NCBI RefSeq assembly: GCF_022678645.1
Contig: NZ_JALBWV010000013.1
Location: 1-64,000 of the forward strand
Length of the DNA: 64,000 nucleotides
Reading direction: 5' to 3'
Source of the DNA: Saccharopolyspora soli
GTDB lineage: Bacteria; Actinomycetota; Actinomycetes; Mycobacteriales; Pseudonocardiaceae
Made by a program: the position numbers and the translations under genes. Under the pieces are notes generated by a model. That model saw only the letters and a list, made by a program, of their open reading frames with translations. It was not told where the DNA came from and searched no databases. This document shows, piece by piece, positions 24,356-32,783 of this stretch; position 1 is the stretch's first letter; each line of letters opens with the position of its first letter.

Positions 24356-25813
24356 ATGGACGATTCCCAGGCCGGGCCGGAGCTCTGCTGCGCCGACTCG
24401 AAACCGACGTCGACAGTGCAACGCGCGTTGCCGCAGCCGCGCGCCGATCAGCGCCCGACAACGGTTCTGCTCCTCGCCTCGGCAGGAGCGTTCCTGGCCA
24501 ATCTCGGGTTGTTCATCGTCAACATCGCGCTGCCGGACATCCGCCAGTCCTTCGCCGGAACGGACCTGGCCGGAGTGGCATGGGTCCTCAACGCCTACAC
24601 GGTCGTGTTCGCCGCGCTGCTCACCCCGGCAGGTCGCCTCGCTGACCGGTACGGCCGACGGCTGGTGTTCCTGATCGGAGCAGTGGTCTTCACCGTCGCC
24701 TCGGCCGCCTGCGCCGCTGCCGTCTCGGTTCCGCTGCTGGTGGCGTTCCGCGCCGTGCAGGCCATCGGCGCGGCCCTGATGATCGCCACCTCGTTGGCGC
24801 TCATCCTCGCGGCGTTCCCGCCGGCCAAGCGGACGACCGCGGTCGGGTTCTGGGCAGCGATCAACGCGCTGGCCGCGACCACCGGGCCGCCGATGGGTGG
24901 CCTGCTGGTCGAGCTGTCCTGGCGCTGGGTCTTCCTGGTCAACCTGCCGATCGGCGTGCTGATCCTGCTCATCGGGCCACGGGTGCTGGCGGAGCGCAAG
25001 GCGCCGACCGCTGGCATGCCCGACGCGCTCGGCGCGGTCGGACTCGTGCTGGGAGTCGGCGCGCTGACGTGGGCGTTCGTCGAGGCTGGCGCGCTCGGCT
25101 GGACCGGCGGCGCGGTGCTCGCCGCGTTCGGCGTGGCGGCGCTGTCGCTGGCCTGGGTGGTTTGGCGCTCGATGCGCCACCAGGTACCCGTGCTGGACCT
25201 CCACGCACTGCGGGTTCCGAGTTTCGGCTTGGCTTGCGCTGCGATGCTGCTGTTCTCGGCCGGTTTCGGCGCCATGGTCTTCGGCAATGTCCTGTTCCTG
25301 ACCGGGATCTGGCACATCTCGGCAGCAGTGGCCGGGCTGATGCTCGTGCCCGGAGCGCTCGCGGTGGTCGTGACCGCACCGCTGGGCGGACGCCTGACGG
25401 ACCGGTTCGGTTCTGGCCCCGTCGTGGCCGCCGGAGGCATCGTTTTCGCCGTTGGCGCGGCGTGGTGGATCTGGTTGCTCGATTCGACCGCGGACTTCAC
25501 CAGTGGGCTGCTGCCCGGACAGGTACTCGCGGGCATCGGCATCGGCCTGCTTATGCCGAGCCTCAACGGCGTGGTCGGCTTGACGCTCCCGGCGCCTCGC
25601 TGGGGTGCGGGATCGTCGATGATCAACACCTCGCGACAGGTCGGCATCGCGCTGGGAACCGCGGTCACGGTCGCGCTCTACGGCAGCGAACTGAGCCTTC
25701 CGGGCTTCCAGCACAGCTGGCTGCTCATCATCGCCACCACGCTCGCGACAGCGGTGGCCGGATTCATCATCGCCGCACAACGCGCGAACCCGAGCACATC
25801 AGATCCACAGTAG
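24356..25813 (+). CDS. DHA2-family MFS drug exporter (EmrB/QacA type)
   Basis: The 485-residue protein has 14 predicted transmembrane helices. It has the DHA2 start pattern (SAGAFLANLGLFIVNIALPDIR), LNAYTVVFAALLTPAGRLADRYGRRLVF (motif A), FRAVQAIGAALMIATSLALI, and GPPMGGLLVELSWRWVFLVNLPIG (motif C). It should pump a drug or metabolite out with proton entry. ATG at 24356 follows GGAAGAGG. No TetR or MarR gene is adjacent; the gene stands alone, 10 bp from the convergent LLM gene. Confidence 0.93.
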   Translation: MDDSQAGPELCCADSKPTSTVQRALPQPRADQRPTTVLLLASAGAFLANLGLFIVNIALPDIRQSFAGTDLAGVAWVLNAYTVVFAALLTPAGRLADRYGRRLVFLIGAVVFTVASAACAAAVSVPLLVAFRAVQAIGAALMIATSLALILAAFPPAKRTTAVGFWAAINALAATTGPPMGGLLVELSWRWVFLVNLPIGVLILLIGPRVLAERKAPTAGMPDALGAVGLVLGVGALTWAFVEAGALGWTGGAVLAAFGVAALSLAWVVWRSMRHQVPVLDLHALRVPSFGLACAAMLLFSAGFGAMVFGNVLFLTGIWHISAAVAGLMLVPGALAVVVTAPLGGRLTDRFGSGPVVAAGGIVFAVGAAWWIWLLDSTADFTSGLLPGQVLAGIGIGLLMPSLNGVVGLTLPAPRWGAGSSMINTSRQVGIALGTAVTVALYGSELSLPGFQHSWLLIIATTLATAVAGFIIAAQRANPSTSDPQ

Positions 25814-25823
25814 ACTCGTCCAC

Positions 25824-26879
25824 TCAGGACGGTGCCACTTCGTGGACGAGGTCGATCGCGCGAGCGAGCGTGGTCAGCCGCGCGTCGAGGGTGTCACCAG
25901 CGGGGTACAACCGAACGGTGTCCACTCCGGCGTCCTGCCACACGCGCAACCGTTCGCGGACCATGTCCTCGGTGCCGAGCAGCGTGGTGCCGAGCACCAT
26001 CTCGTCGGTGACCAGATCAGCGGCGCCCTCGCGGTCACCAGCCTGCCACCGCTGCCGGACCTCGGCGGCGACTTCGGACCAGCCCTGGCGACTGTAGGCG
26101 TTGTGGTAGAAATTCGTGCTGGCCGAGCCCATCCCACCCAGGCTGAAAGCCAGTTTCTTCTTGCGGCTGACCAACATCTCCCGCAGCTCGTCCTCATCGG
26201 CGGCGAAGGCCACTTCCGCGCCTTGGCAGACATCGAGGTCGGCGCGCGTCCGCCCGGCCTCCGCAAGACCGGCGTCCAGGTGCGCGAAATAGGCTTCCGC
26301 GGCACCCTCCGGCACGAAGCTGGTGCCCAGCCAGCCGTCCGCGATCCGCCCGGTCAGCCGGAGCAACGCGGGCGACAGGGCGGCGAGGTAAAGCGGGATG
26401 TCGTGTTCGGCGCGCATCGACAGGCGCATCGGCCTCGCATCACCGCCGGGCAGCGGGATCTGGAACTGGTTGCCGGAGAACGCGATCTTCTCGCCCGCGA
26501 TCGCCTGTCGGATGATCTCCACGGTCTCGCGCATCCGCATCAGCGGCCGGGCGAAGGCAACACCGTGCAGGCCCTCGATCACCTGCGGCCCGGACGGCCC
26601 CACCCCCAGCAGGAACCGGCCCCGCGACAGTTGCGACACGGTGATCGCCGCCTGCGCGATCGCCACCGGAGTCCTGGTGCCCAACTGCATGATCCCGGAG
26701 CCGAGCAGCATGTGGTCGGTCCGCGCCGCCAGGTATCCCAGGAACGACGGTCCGTCCGAACCCCACGCCTCAGCCACCCAGCAGACGTCCAGCCCGAGCT
26801 TCTCCGCCTCCACCGCGAATTCGACCGGCTCGGACCAGTTGTCACCGCCCGACGCTTCGATCGTGGTGGCCGTGCGCAT
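25824..26879 (-). CDS. LLM-class flavin/F420-dependent oxidoreductase
   Basis: The 351-residue TIM-barrel luciferase-like monooxygenase has FAVEAEKLGLDVCWVAEAWGSDG, YLAARTDHMLLGSGIMQLGTRTP, ITVSQLSRGRFLLGVGPSGPQV, and a C-terminal VDTVRLYPAG. Actinobacterial members of this shape usually use coenzyme F420, though FMN is possible. The ATG at 26879 overlaps the stop of the SRPBCC gene by one base (TGATG), so the pair is coupled. The substrate is unknown. Confidence 0.9.
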   Translation of the reverse strand: MRTATTIEASGGDNWSEPVEFAVEAEKLGLDVCWVAEAWGSDGPSFLGYLAARTDHMLLGSGIMQLGTRTPVAIAQAAITVSQLSRGRFLLGVGPSGPQVIEGLHGVAFARPLMRMRETVEIIRQAIAGEKIAFSGNQFQIPLPGGDARPMRLSMRAEHDIPLYLAALSPALLRLTGRIADGWLGTSFVPEGAAEAYFAHLDAGLAEAGRTRADLDVCQGAEVAFAADEDELREMLVSRKKKLAFSLGGMGSASTNFYHNAYSRQGWSEVAAEVRQRWQAGDREGAADLVTDEMVLGTTLLGTEDMVRERLRVWQDAGVDTVRLYPAGDTLDARLTTLARAIDLVHEVAPS

Positions 26880-27403
26880 CAGGCGTCCACCCGCGCCGCG
26901 CCCTCGGCCAGCTCCTTGATCGCCTCGACCGTCGCGGTCATGTTCCGCTCGAACTCCCGCATCCGCACGAACACGATCTTCTGCTCCTTCTCCGGCATCC
27001 GGTCGATCGCCAGCGACAGCCCGGACCGGCCCGGCCCCATCCGCATCCACTCCTGCAGCCACGTCCCGCCATCGGCCGACTCGACGGTGAACCGCCACCG
27101 CGCCGATGGAGCGTCGAAGCCCTGCACCTCCCAGGCGAACACCCGCGGTGGTTCGAACTCGACCACGCACGACGTCGTCGACCACTCCCCCAGCGCTTCG
27201 TGCGTGCTGCGACCGACGAACCGGGCGCCGAGCGCCGGACAGGTAGCCCCGTCCACCCACTCGATCGACTGCAACTCCGCGCTCAGGCTCGGCATCAGGT
27301 CGACATCGGAGACGAGTTCCCACACCCGCCGCGGTGCGGCGTCGACCCACGTCCGCACCTGGGCCGTCGGTCCGTCCGCGTACCGCGCGCCCGTCCACTC
27401 CAT
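26879..27403 (-). CDS. SRPBCC-family (polyketide cyclase/START-like) protein
   Basis: A 174-residue START-fold protein with VRTWVDAAPRRVWELVSDVDLMPSLSAELQ, WSTTSCVVEFEPPRVFAWEV and a long C-terminal helix. Such proteins bind hydrophobic ligands and sometimes act as cyclases or aromatases. The start is ATG at 27403 with AGGAGG 9 nt upstream. The coupled LLM oxidoreductase downstream suggests that the two act on one lipid-like or xenobiotic substrate. An HxlR regulator lies 129 bp upstream. Confidence 0.87.
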   Translation of the reverse strand: MEWTGARYADGPTAQVRTWVDAAPRRVWELVSDVDLMPSLSAELQSIEWVDGATCPALGARFVGRSTHEALGEWSTTSCVVEFEPPRVFAWEVQGFDAPSARWRFTVESADGGTWLQEWMRMGPGRSGLSLAIDRMPEKEQKIVFVRMREFERNMTATVEAIKELAEGAARVDA

Positions 27404-27461
27404 CTCGGCCGACCTCCTCGTCACCGCCGGAAGACCGCTCGGAAAATGGTGCCGACCACGA

Positions 27462-27480
27462 GAGTTGCGTAACAAAACTC
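27462..27480. promoter_or_regulatory. Inverted repeat upstream of the SRPBCC-LLM pair
   Basis: GAGTT, N9, AACTC (27462-27480), 58 bp before the SRPBCC start. It lies in the gap below the HxlR gene and is a plausible site for that regulator. The segment is unusually A-rich for this genome (GTAACAAAACT). Confidence 0.4.
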
Positions 27481-27532
27481 GCGTGTCAAGGCGGACTGCC
27501 GACCGCGGCCGACAACGTTCGAGGCCGACGTC

Positions 27533-28030
27533 TCAGCGCGCGAACCGCCGCTGCACGTCCGGACGCTGCGCGAGCCGCGGCGGATAGCCCGGCCCCATCC
27601 GCTTGGTCGTGTCCGCGGCCGTCAACGGCTCCCCGCAGACCGCGCACACCACCTCGGCATGCGTGTCGTGTCCGCACTTCTCGTGGTGCAAGGTGACCGG
27701 CGGCCCCTCCTCGCCCGCGAGCCACTTGTCGCCCCACCGCGACATCGTGACGAGCACGCCGTGGAAATCGCGCCCCTTCTCGGTGAGCACGTAGTCGTAG
27801 CGCACCGGATTGCTGTCGTACTGCTGCTTCTCCAGCAACCCCTCGTCCACCAGCCGCCGCAACCGCTCCGAGAGCGTGTTGCGGGCGATGCCCAGTTCCT
27901 GCTGGAACTCGTCGAACCGGCGGATCCCGTAGAAGGACTCACGCAACACCAGCGGCGTCCACCAGTCACCCAGCAAGTCCATCGTCCGCGCGATCGAGCA
28001 CGGCCACCGTGCGAAAGAGGTACGCCTCAT
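27533..28030 (-). CDS. HxlR-family regulator with C-terminal Cys/His zinc-ribbon-like tail
   Basis: The 165-residue protein has the HxlR winged helix: CSIARTMDLLGDWWTPLVLR, RRFDEFQQELGIARNTLSERLRRLVDEGLL, and YVLTEKGRDFHGVLVTMSRWGD. After it comes a C-terminal region with HHEKCGHDTHAEVVCAVCGEPL, whose three Cys and several His look like a small zinc site, seen in a subset of HxlR proteins. It is upstream of the SRPBCC-LLM pair on the same strand and likely regulates it. The ligand is unknown. Confidence 0.93.
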   Translation of the reverse strand: MRRTSFARWPCSIARTMDLLGDWWTPLVLRESFYGIRRFDEFQQELGIARNTLSERLRRLVDEGLLEKQQYDSNPVRYDYVLTEKGRDFHGVLVTMSRWGDKWLAGEEGPPVTLHHEKCGHDTHAEVVCAVCGEPLTAADTTKRMGPGYPPRLAQRPDVQRRFAR

Positions 28031-28346
28031 CCACCCAGACTACAAGTCTCACGACAAAACCCACCAGGTAAGGCCAGGTCGCGCGACCGACGCGGCACCC
28101 GTGGCCAGCGAGCGCACATCGGATTCCTGATGGGCGGTAGTGGATTTTCGATTGGTCCAGCGATGCCGGTCCGGTCTATGGTCGATGCCGTCACTGCTGA
28201 CAAGATGTGCACAGATCGTCAGACCGCCAGATCGGGAAAGTTGAGGAATGGCAGAGATCTTGTTCGTGCGGCCCGCGGCTACCACAGGACGTCGACCCAG
28301 CGCCCCACCGGCCAGCGCGCCGCGGAGAAGGCGCTAGGTTGAGCCG
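28031..28346. other. Divergent intergenic region between HxlR and TetR genes
   Basis: These 316 bp show no convincing coding frame. They must hold the promoter of the minus-strand hxlR gene (ACTACAAGTCTCACGACAAAAC close to its start) and of the plus-strand tetR gene. ATTGGTCC with TATGGT about 18 nt further on (28152-28182) is a weak promoter candidate for the latter. No strong hairpin or palindrome was found. Confidence 0.5.
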
Positions 28347-28904
28347 ATGGGTGGTGATCGGCTGGCGGAAGTTCTGGACGCCACCTACGACTGCCTCACC
28401 CGCTTCGGCGTCCGGCGCACCACGATGGACGACATCGCCACGGCGGTGGGCATGTCGCGGTCGGCCGTCTACCAGTACGTCCGCAACAAGGACGACGCGG
28501 TGCGGCGAGTCGCCGGGCGGTTGCACGACCAGGCGCTGGCCCGAGCCGAGGCCGTGGCCAGCACCGAGTTGCCCCCGGCCGACCGGGTGCGCGGCATCCT
28601 GCAGGCCAAGCTGGACCTCGTGCTGGCGCTCGCCGGAGCGTCGCCGCACACCGCCGAGCTCCTCGACGCCAAGGCGAGGCTCTACGGCGACATCTGCACC
28701 GACTTCACCACTCGGCTGCGACAACTGCTGGCCGAGGTGTTCACCGAGGCCGGGATCAGCACCGTCGAGCCCACCGAGGCAGCCGACATCGGCATCGCCC
28801 TCGTGGTCGGCCTCGAATCGACCCACGACGCGCGGCGCCTGCTCGGTCCGGCGACCGAGGCCCTGCTGACCGGACTGCTGGGCGCGCCCGACGCCGCCCG
28901 CTGA
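28347..28904 (+). CDS. TetR-family transcriptional regulator
   Basis: The 185-residue protein has the TetR DNA-binding domain at its N-terminus (EVLDATYDCLTRFGVRRTTM, then DDIATAVGMSRSAVYQYVRNKDDAV), followed by an all-helical ligand domain without recognisable motifs. It precedes the aldo-keto reductase gene by 76 bp on the same strand, so it probably controls that gene. The ATG at 28347 lacks a strong ribosome site. Confidence 0.92.
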   Translation: MGGDRLAEVLDATYDCLTRFGVRRTTMDDIATAVGMSRSAVYQYVRNKDDAVRRVAGRLHDQALARAEAVASTELPPADRVRGILQAKLDLVLALAGASPHTAELLDAKARLYGDICTDFTTRLRQLLAEVFTEAGISTVEPTEAADIGIALVVGLESTHDARRLLGPATEALLTGLLGAPDAAR

Positions 28905-28980
28905 TCGGCTCCCCATCGACCGCTCGCGCCGCTGCCGCGCGTCGAATTCCCGCACACCACAACGAGAAGAAGGCAAAACC

Positions 28981-29799
28981 ATGCAACACGTCACCCTCAA
29001 CAACGGCGTCACCATGCCCCAGCTGGGCTTCGGTGTCTGGCAGGTTCCGGACGACCAAGCCGAAGCAGCGGTCACCACCGCCTTCGAAGCTGGTTACCGC
29101 GCCATCGACACCGCCCGCATCTACGGCAACGAGGCGGGTGTCGGGCGTGCCGTCCGCGCTTCGGGCCTGCCGCGGGAGGACGTGTTCCTCACCACCAAGC
29201 TGTGGAACGACGACCAGGGCTACGACGCCACGCTCAAGGCATTCGACGCCAGCCTGGCACGCCTCGGCACGGACTACGTCGACCTGTACCTGATCCACTG
29301 GCCAGCCCCGGCGCGGGACAGCTACGTCGATTCGTACCGCGCGATGGAGAAGATCTACGCCGACGGCCGCGCCAAGGCGATCGGCGTCTCCAACTTCACC
29401 ACCGACACGTTGGACCGGCTGCTGCGGGAGACGAGCGTCGTGCCGGTGCTCAACCAGATCGAGCTGCACCCCTACTTCGCGCAAAGCGAGCTGCGCACCC
29501 TCGGCGCCGGACGCGGCATCGCCACCGAGGCGTGGAGCCCGCTCGGCCAGGGCAAGGGGCTGCTCGACGAGCCCGTCCTCGCGCGCATCGCCGAGAAGCA
29601 CGGCAAGTCCGCTGCCCAGGTCGTCATCCGCTGGCACCTGCAGCTCGGGAACGTGGTGATCCCGAAGTCCGTGACGCCGTCCCGGATCGAGGAGAACATC
29701 GACGTCTTCGACTTCACCCTCGACGACGCGGACCTGCACGCCATCGCCACCCTCGACCGCGGTGGCCGCATCGGCGGCGACCCGGCCACCGTGAACTAG
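28981..29799 (+). CDS. Aldo-keto reductase (2,5-diketo-D-gluconate reductase-like)
   Basis: A 272-residue TIM-barrel AKR with the catalytic tetrad in place: Asp43 and Tyr48 in AIDTARIYGNE, Lys73 in FLTTKLWN, and His106 in YLIHWPAP. NADPH-site features are AIGVSNFTTDTL and VIPKSVTPSRIEENIDVFDF. It reduces aldehydes or ketones in the cytoplasm. A TetR gene lies upstream, which suggests induction by a carbonyl compound. It ends 4 bp from the convergent decarboxylase gene. Confidence 0.95.
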   Translation: MQHVTLNNGVTMPQLGFGVWQVPDDQAEAAVTTAFEAGYRAIDTARIYGNEAGVGRAVRASGLPREDVFLTTKLWNDDQGYDATLKAFDASLARLGTDYVDLYLIHWPAPARDSYVDSYRAMEKIYADGRAKAIGVSNFTTDTLDRLLRETSVVPVLNQIELHPYFAQSELRTLGAGRGIATEAWSPLGQGKGLLDEPVLARIAEKHGKSAAQVVIRWHLQLGNVVIPKSVTPSRIEENIDVFDFTLDDADLHAIATLDRGGRIGGDPATVN

Positions 29800-29803
29800 C
29801 CGA

Positions 29804-30388
29804 TCAGTCCACAGCGGACAGGCGCGGTACCAACCACTGCCGGAACCGGGCGCCGAGCACCACCGGATCCTCCAGCAGCAACGGGATTCCCGACGTGTTG
29901 CCCGGCTCGATGCGGGTGTGGATCAACATCGGACCATCGGATTCGAGCGCCTTCGCCAACGAAGCGCGCAGCGAGTCGACGCTGTCGGCGCGCAGCACTT
30001 CGAGGTCGCATGCCTCGGCGATGCGACCGAGGTCCAGCCGTTGCGCCTGCGTCGGGATGTCGGCGGTCGAGGCGTAGGTGCCGTTGTCCAGCAGCAGCAC
30101 GACCAACGGCTTGGGCAACAGGTATCCCGCGGTGGCCAGCGCGCCCAGGTTCATCAGCAGTGAGCCGTCACCGTCGATGGTGACCACCTTCGACACCGCG
30201 GTGCCTTCGCAGGCCAACGCCAGGCCGGTGCCGACCGAGGTGGTCAGGCCCATCGCGTCGAGCAGGTAGAAGTGGTTCGGGCGATCGGCCACGGCGGCGA
30301 GTTCCCGGCTCGTCGCCGCGCAGGTGGCCACCACCGGCACCTCGGCGGTCAACGCCACAGTGGCACGCAGGGCTTCGATGCGCTTCAT
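29804..30388 (-). CDS. Sulfopyruvate/phosphonopyruvate decarboxylase-like, TPP-binding (beta) subunit
   Basis: The 194-residue protein is the C-terminal, TPP-binding half of a split decarboxylase. It shows HFYLLDAMGLTTSVGTGLAL and the pyrophosphate/Mg motif VVTIDGDGSLLMNLGALATA...DNGTYAST (GDG-N~27-N). This is the ComE type of sulfopyruvate decarboxylase, related to phosphonopyruvate decarboxylase. It needs the alpha subunit encoded just upstream, with a 4-nt ATGA overlap. The substrate is inferred as a 3-carbon 2-oxo acid carrying a sulfonate, phosphonate or similar group. Confidence 0.87.
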   Translation of the reverse strand: MKRIEALRATVALTAEVPVVATCAATSRELAAVADRPNHFYLLDAMGLTTSVGTGLALACEGTAVSKVVTIDGDGSLLMNLGALATAGYLLPKPLVVLLLDNGTYASTADIPTQAQRLDLGRIAEACDLEVLRADSVDSLRASLAKALESDGPMLIHTRIEPGNTSGIPLLLEDPVVLGARFRQWLVPRLSAVD

Positions 30389-30936
30389 GCTGCGTTCTTC
30401 TCCTCGGTGGCGTCGAAGAATTCCATCAGCACCACGACCGGCCGGAACGTCATCCGGGCGTGCTTGCCCGCTTCGGCGACGGTGCCGCGCCAGTCCTCGG
30501 GCGAGTCCCGACGGTCCACTGTGAACACCGGGATCGCGGTCGCCGACAGCACCGCTGGCACCGCGCCGGAAATGCTGTGGATCATCGAGTTGTACTCGCC
30601 GAGACCGCCGCGGGTGTTCGCCACGATCAGCAACGGCAGGTGGTAGGACAGCGCGAAGGTGGTCAGGGCGGTCAGCGCATTGCCGAAACCGTTGTCCTGC
30701 ATGACGATCGCGCCGAACTTCCCCGCCAGCGGCAGTGCGCCGATGATGCCCACGGCCTCCTCCTCGCGGGACACCGGGAACACCCTCGGGCGCTCGGTAC
30801 CGGCCGCCGGGTCGGTGCGCTCCAACTCGGTGATGATCGGCGCGATGCTGTTGGACGGGACGTAGGCGACGAAGTCGCAGCCCAGGTCCCGGATCGCGGC
30901 CGCGACCCCGGACCGCCGTTGTTCGATCCTGCTCAT
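30385..30936 (-). CDS. Sulfopyruvate/phosphonopyruvate decarboxylase-like, PYR (alpha) subunit
   Basis: A 183-residue protein equal to the N-terminal PYR domain of the same enzyme class: DFVAYVPSNSIAPIITELE, PVSREEEAVGIIGALPLAGK with the catalytic Glu that activates TPP, IVMQDNGFGNALTALTTF, LLIVANTRGGLGEYN, and VFTVDRRDSP. ATG at 30936 follows GAAAGGGA. It is coupled to the beta-subunit gene and divergent from a tripartite tricarboxylate transporter operon. Such a transporter could import the organic acid that feeds this enzyme. Confidence 0.87.
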   Translation of the reverse strand: MSRIEQRRSGVAAAIRDLGCDFVAYVPSNSIAPIITELERTDPAAGTERPRVFPVSREEEAVGIIGALPLAGKFGAIVMQDNGFGNALTALTTFALSYHLPLLIVANTRGGLGEYNSMIHSISGAVPAVLSATAIPVFTVDRRDSPEDWRGTVAEAGKHARMTFRPVVVLMEFFDATEEKNAA

Positions 30937-31280
30937 GCTTCCCTTTCCGACGACACCGTGGCCGCCTGCCATGATGCGCGATCTGGCGCGCCAAGAGCGC
31001 GTCAATCCACCCTTTGCCGCAACAACGAATTCTGGCGGAAACGCGGCCGGAGAAAAAGCCCGAGCGCGGCTGACCGGACCGAGCCGAACACCGTACCTGC
31101 CGGAACAGTGCAGGACAACGGCTGTCATCTAGCAGTTCACCTGATAGATTCGGCTCCGCGCAACACGATATGTCCACTCAGGATCGCCGAGTCCGATTCG
31201 GTTGCAGCTGACGTCGTACCTCCGCTGCCGAGTCCACCAACCGGTTCTCGTTCTGCCCGCAGCACGAGAAGGGACGGTCG
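30937..31280. other. Divergent intergenic region between decarboxylase and TTT transporter
   Basis: A gene-free stretch of 344 bp holding the promoters of two divergent operons. A 10-bp palindrome TGGCGCGCCA is at 30984-30993, near the decarboxylase start. On the transporter side the sequence is A/T-richer (TCTAGCAGTTCACCTGATAGATTC, 31129-31152, quoted in part: CACCTGATAGATTC). No regulator gene is adjacent, so control must come from elsewhere. Confidence 0.5.
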
Positions 31281-32297
31281 ATGTTGAACAGAGCCATCGC
31301 TTCCGGCACCGCCAAGCCGACGAAGAAGATCGCGGCGGCCGCCGCACTGCTCGCCGCGCTCGTGCTGCCGGTGGCCTGCGGTTCCGGAGCGAAGTCGGCG
31401 TCGGACTACCCCTCCGACGAGATCCGGCTGATCGTGCCCTACACCCCCGGCGGGCCCACCGACCTCGCGGCGCGCACCATCGGCGACTACTTCCACCGCA
31501 GCATGGGTCAGCCGGTGGTGGTGGAGAACATGCCCGGTGCGGCCGGTTCGATGGCGATGAACGAGCTGGTGTCCAGCAAACCCGACGGCTACACGATGAC
31601 GCTGGTCGCGGCTCCGTCGAGCGTGGTCACGCCGTTGATCCAGGACGTCGGCTACGGGCCGGGCGACTTCGAGACGGTCGGGGTGATCACCGAAATGCCG
31701 TCGGTGCTCTCGGTCGGCCCCGGGTCGAGGTTCAGCACGGCCGAGCAGTTCTTCGCCGAGGCCAAGGCCCGCCCGCAGCAGCTCAAGGTGGGCGTGCCGG
31801 GTGCGACGACCTCGCAGGCCATCGAGCTGCGCCGGTTGGCCGACGAGTACGGGGTGCCGGTGACCGTGGTGCCGTTCAACGGCAACATCGAGATGATCCC
31901 GGCGCTGCTCGGTGGCAACGTCGACGCGCTGTTCTCCAACCTCTCCGAGGACGTCCGCGCGCAGTTCGACGCGGGCGCGTTCCGGCCGCTGGCCATCAGC
32001 CCCCGCGACCGCGTCGACTACCTGCCGCAGGTGCCCACCCTCTACGAACTCGGCTTCCAGAACCTCACCTACAGCACCTCGCTGTTCGGGCTCGGCGTGC
32101 CCAAGGGCACCCCGCCGGAGATCATCGACGAGCTGGAGCAGACCCTGCGGGCCGGACTCCAGGATCCGCAGGTGCGCGAGCAGCTCGACGAGGCGTACGT
32201 CCCCGACCAGTTCATCGACCGCAACGCGTTCCGGGCCAAGCTGGACGAGATCGTCCAGGTCTACGGCCCGGTGGCCAAGCGGATCGGGGGGAACTAG
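31281..32297 (+). CDS. Tripartite tricarboxylate transporter substrate-binding lipoprotein (TctC/BugT family)
   Basis: The 338-residue protein has a signal peptide ending in the lipobox LPVACGSG, so it is membrane-anchored outside the cell. The Bug fold shows IRLIVPYTPGGPTDLAARTI, MGQPVVVENMPGAAGSMAMNEL, DGYTMTLV, GVPGATTSQAIELRRLADEY, and LGVPKGTPPEIIDELEQTL. It captures an organic acid for the TctA/TctB membrane parts, encoded immediately downstream. Ligand identity cannot be read from sequence. Confidence 0.94.
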   Translation: MLNRAIASGTAKPTKKIAAAAALLAALVLPVACGSGAKSASDYPSDEIRLIVPYTPGGPTDLAARTIGDYFHRSMGQPVVVENMPGAAGSMAMNELVSSKPDGYTMTLVAAPSSVVTPLIQDVGYGPGDFETVGVITEMPSVLSVGPGSRFSTAEQFFAEAKARPQQLKVGVPGATTSQAIELRRLADEYGVPVTVVPFNGNIEMIPALLGGNVDALFSNLSEDVRAQFDAGAFRPLAISPRDRVDYLPQVPTLYELGFQNLTYSTSLFGLGVPKGTPPEIIDELEQTLRAGLQDPQVREQLDEAYVPDQFIDRNAFRAKLDEIVQVYGPVAKRIGGN

Positions 32298-32298
32298 G

Positions 32299-32778
32299 TT
32301 GGCCACCCGCGAACCGGGCCGCCGCCCCGGTTTCGCGCACCGCATCGGCGGCGTCGTGGCGCTGCTGGTGGGTGTCTTCTTCACGGTGCAGGCCGCGATG
32401 CTCCCGCTCGGCGACTTCGCCCGGCCGGGGCCGGGGCTGTGGCCGCTGCTGGTCGGACTGGTCATGATCGGCGCCTCGATCCTGGTGCTGTGCACCGATT
32501 CCGGCGCCGACCACGAGCCGTTCACCGCATCGGCGCGCTACGTGGCCTTCGGCGTCGCGGGACTCGCGGTGTTCGTCACCGCGTTCAACTACCTGGGTTT
32601 CATCCTGCCCGCGCTGGTGACGTTCACCTGTTGGCTGCGGTTGCTGGCCCGCGAGTCGTGGCGGACCGCGCTGCTGCTCGGGGTCGTGCTCACCGCCCTG
32701 TTCTACGTCCTGTTCGTGCCGGTGCTGGGTGTGCCGTTCCCGCAGGACGTGGTGGCGTCGCTGTGGGGAGGTGACTGA
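32299..32778 (+). CDS. TTT transporter small membrane subunit (TctB)
   Basis: The 159-residue protein has four transmembrane helices: IGGVVALLVGVFFTVQAAML, GLWPLLVGLVMIGASILVL, YVAFGVAGLAVFVTAFNYLG, and a C-terminal ALLLGVVLTALFYVLFVPVL followed by VPFP. This is the TctB layout. TTG at 32299 is the only start that fits the family N-terminus; it follows GGGGGGAACTAGG, one base after the tctC stop. The tctA gene begins 5 nt after its stop. Confidence 0.9.
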   Translation: MATREPGRRPGFAHRIGGVVALLVGVFFTVQAAMLPLGDFARPGPGLWPLLVGLVMIGASILVLCTDSGADHEPFTASARYVAFGVAGLAVFVTAFNYLGFILPALVTFTCWLRLLARESWRTALLLGVVLTALFYVLFVPVLGVPFPQDVVASLWGGD

Positions 32779-32783
32779 CCGCG

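Noticed and set aside
29804-30936. Acetolactate synthase split into two genes
   Set aside because: Both pieces are too short, and the central cofactor domain of acetolactate synthase is absent; the pair fits ComDE-type decarboxylases better.
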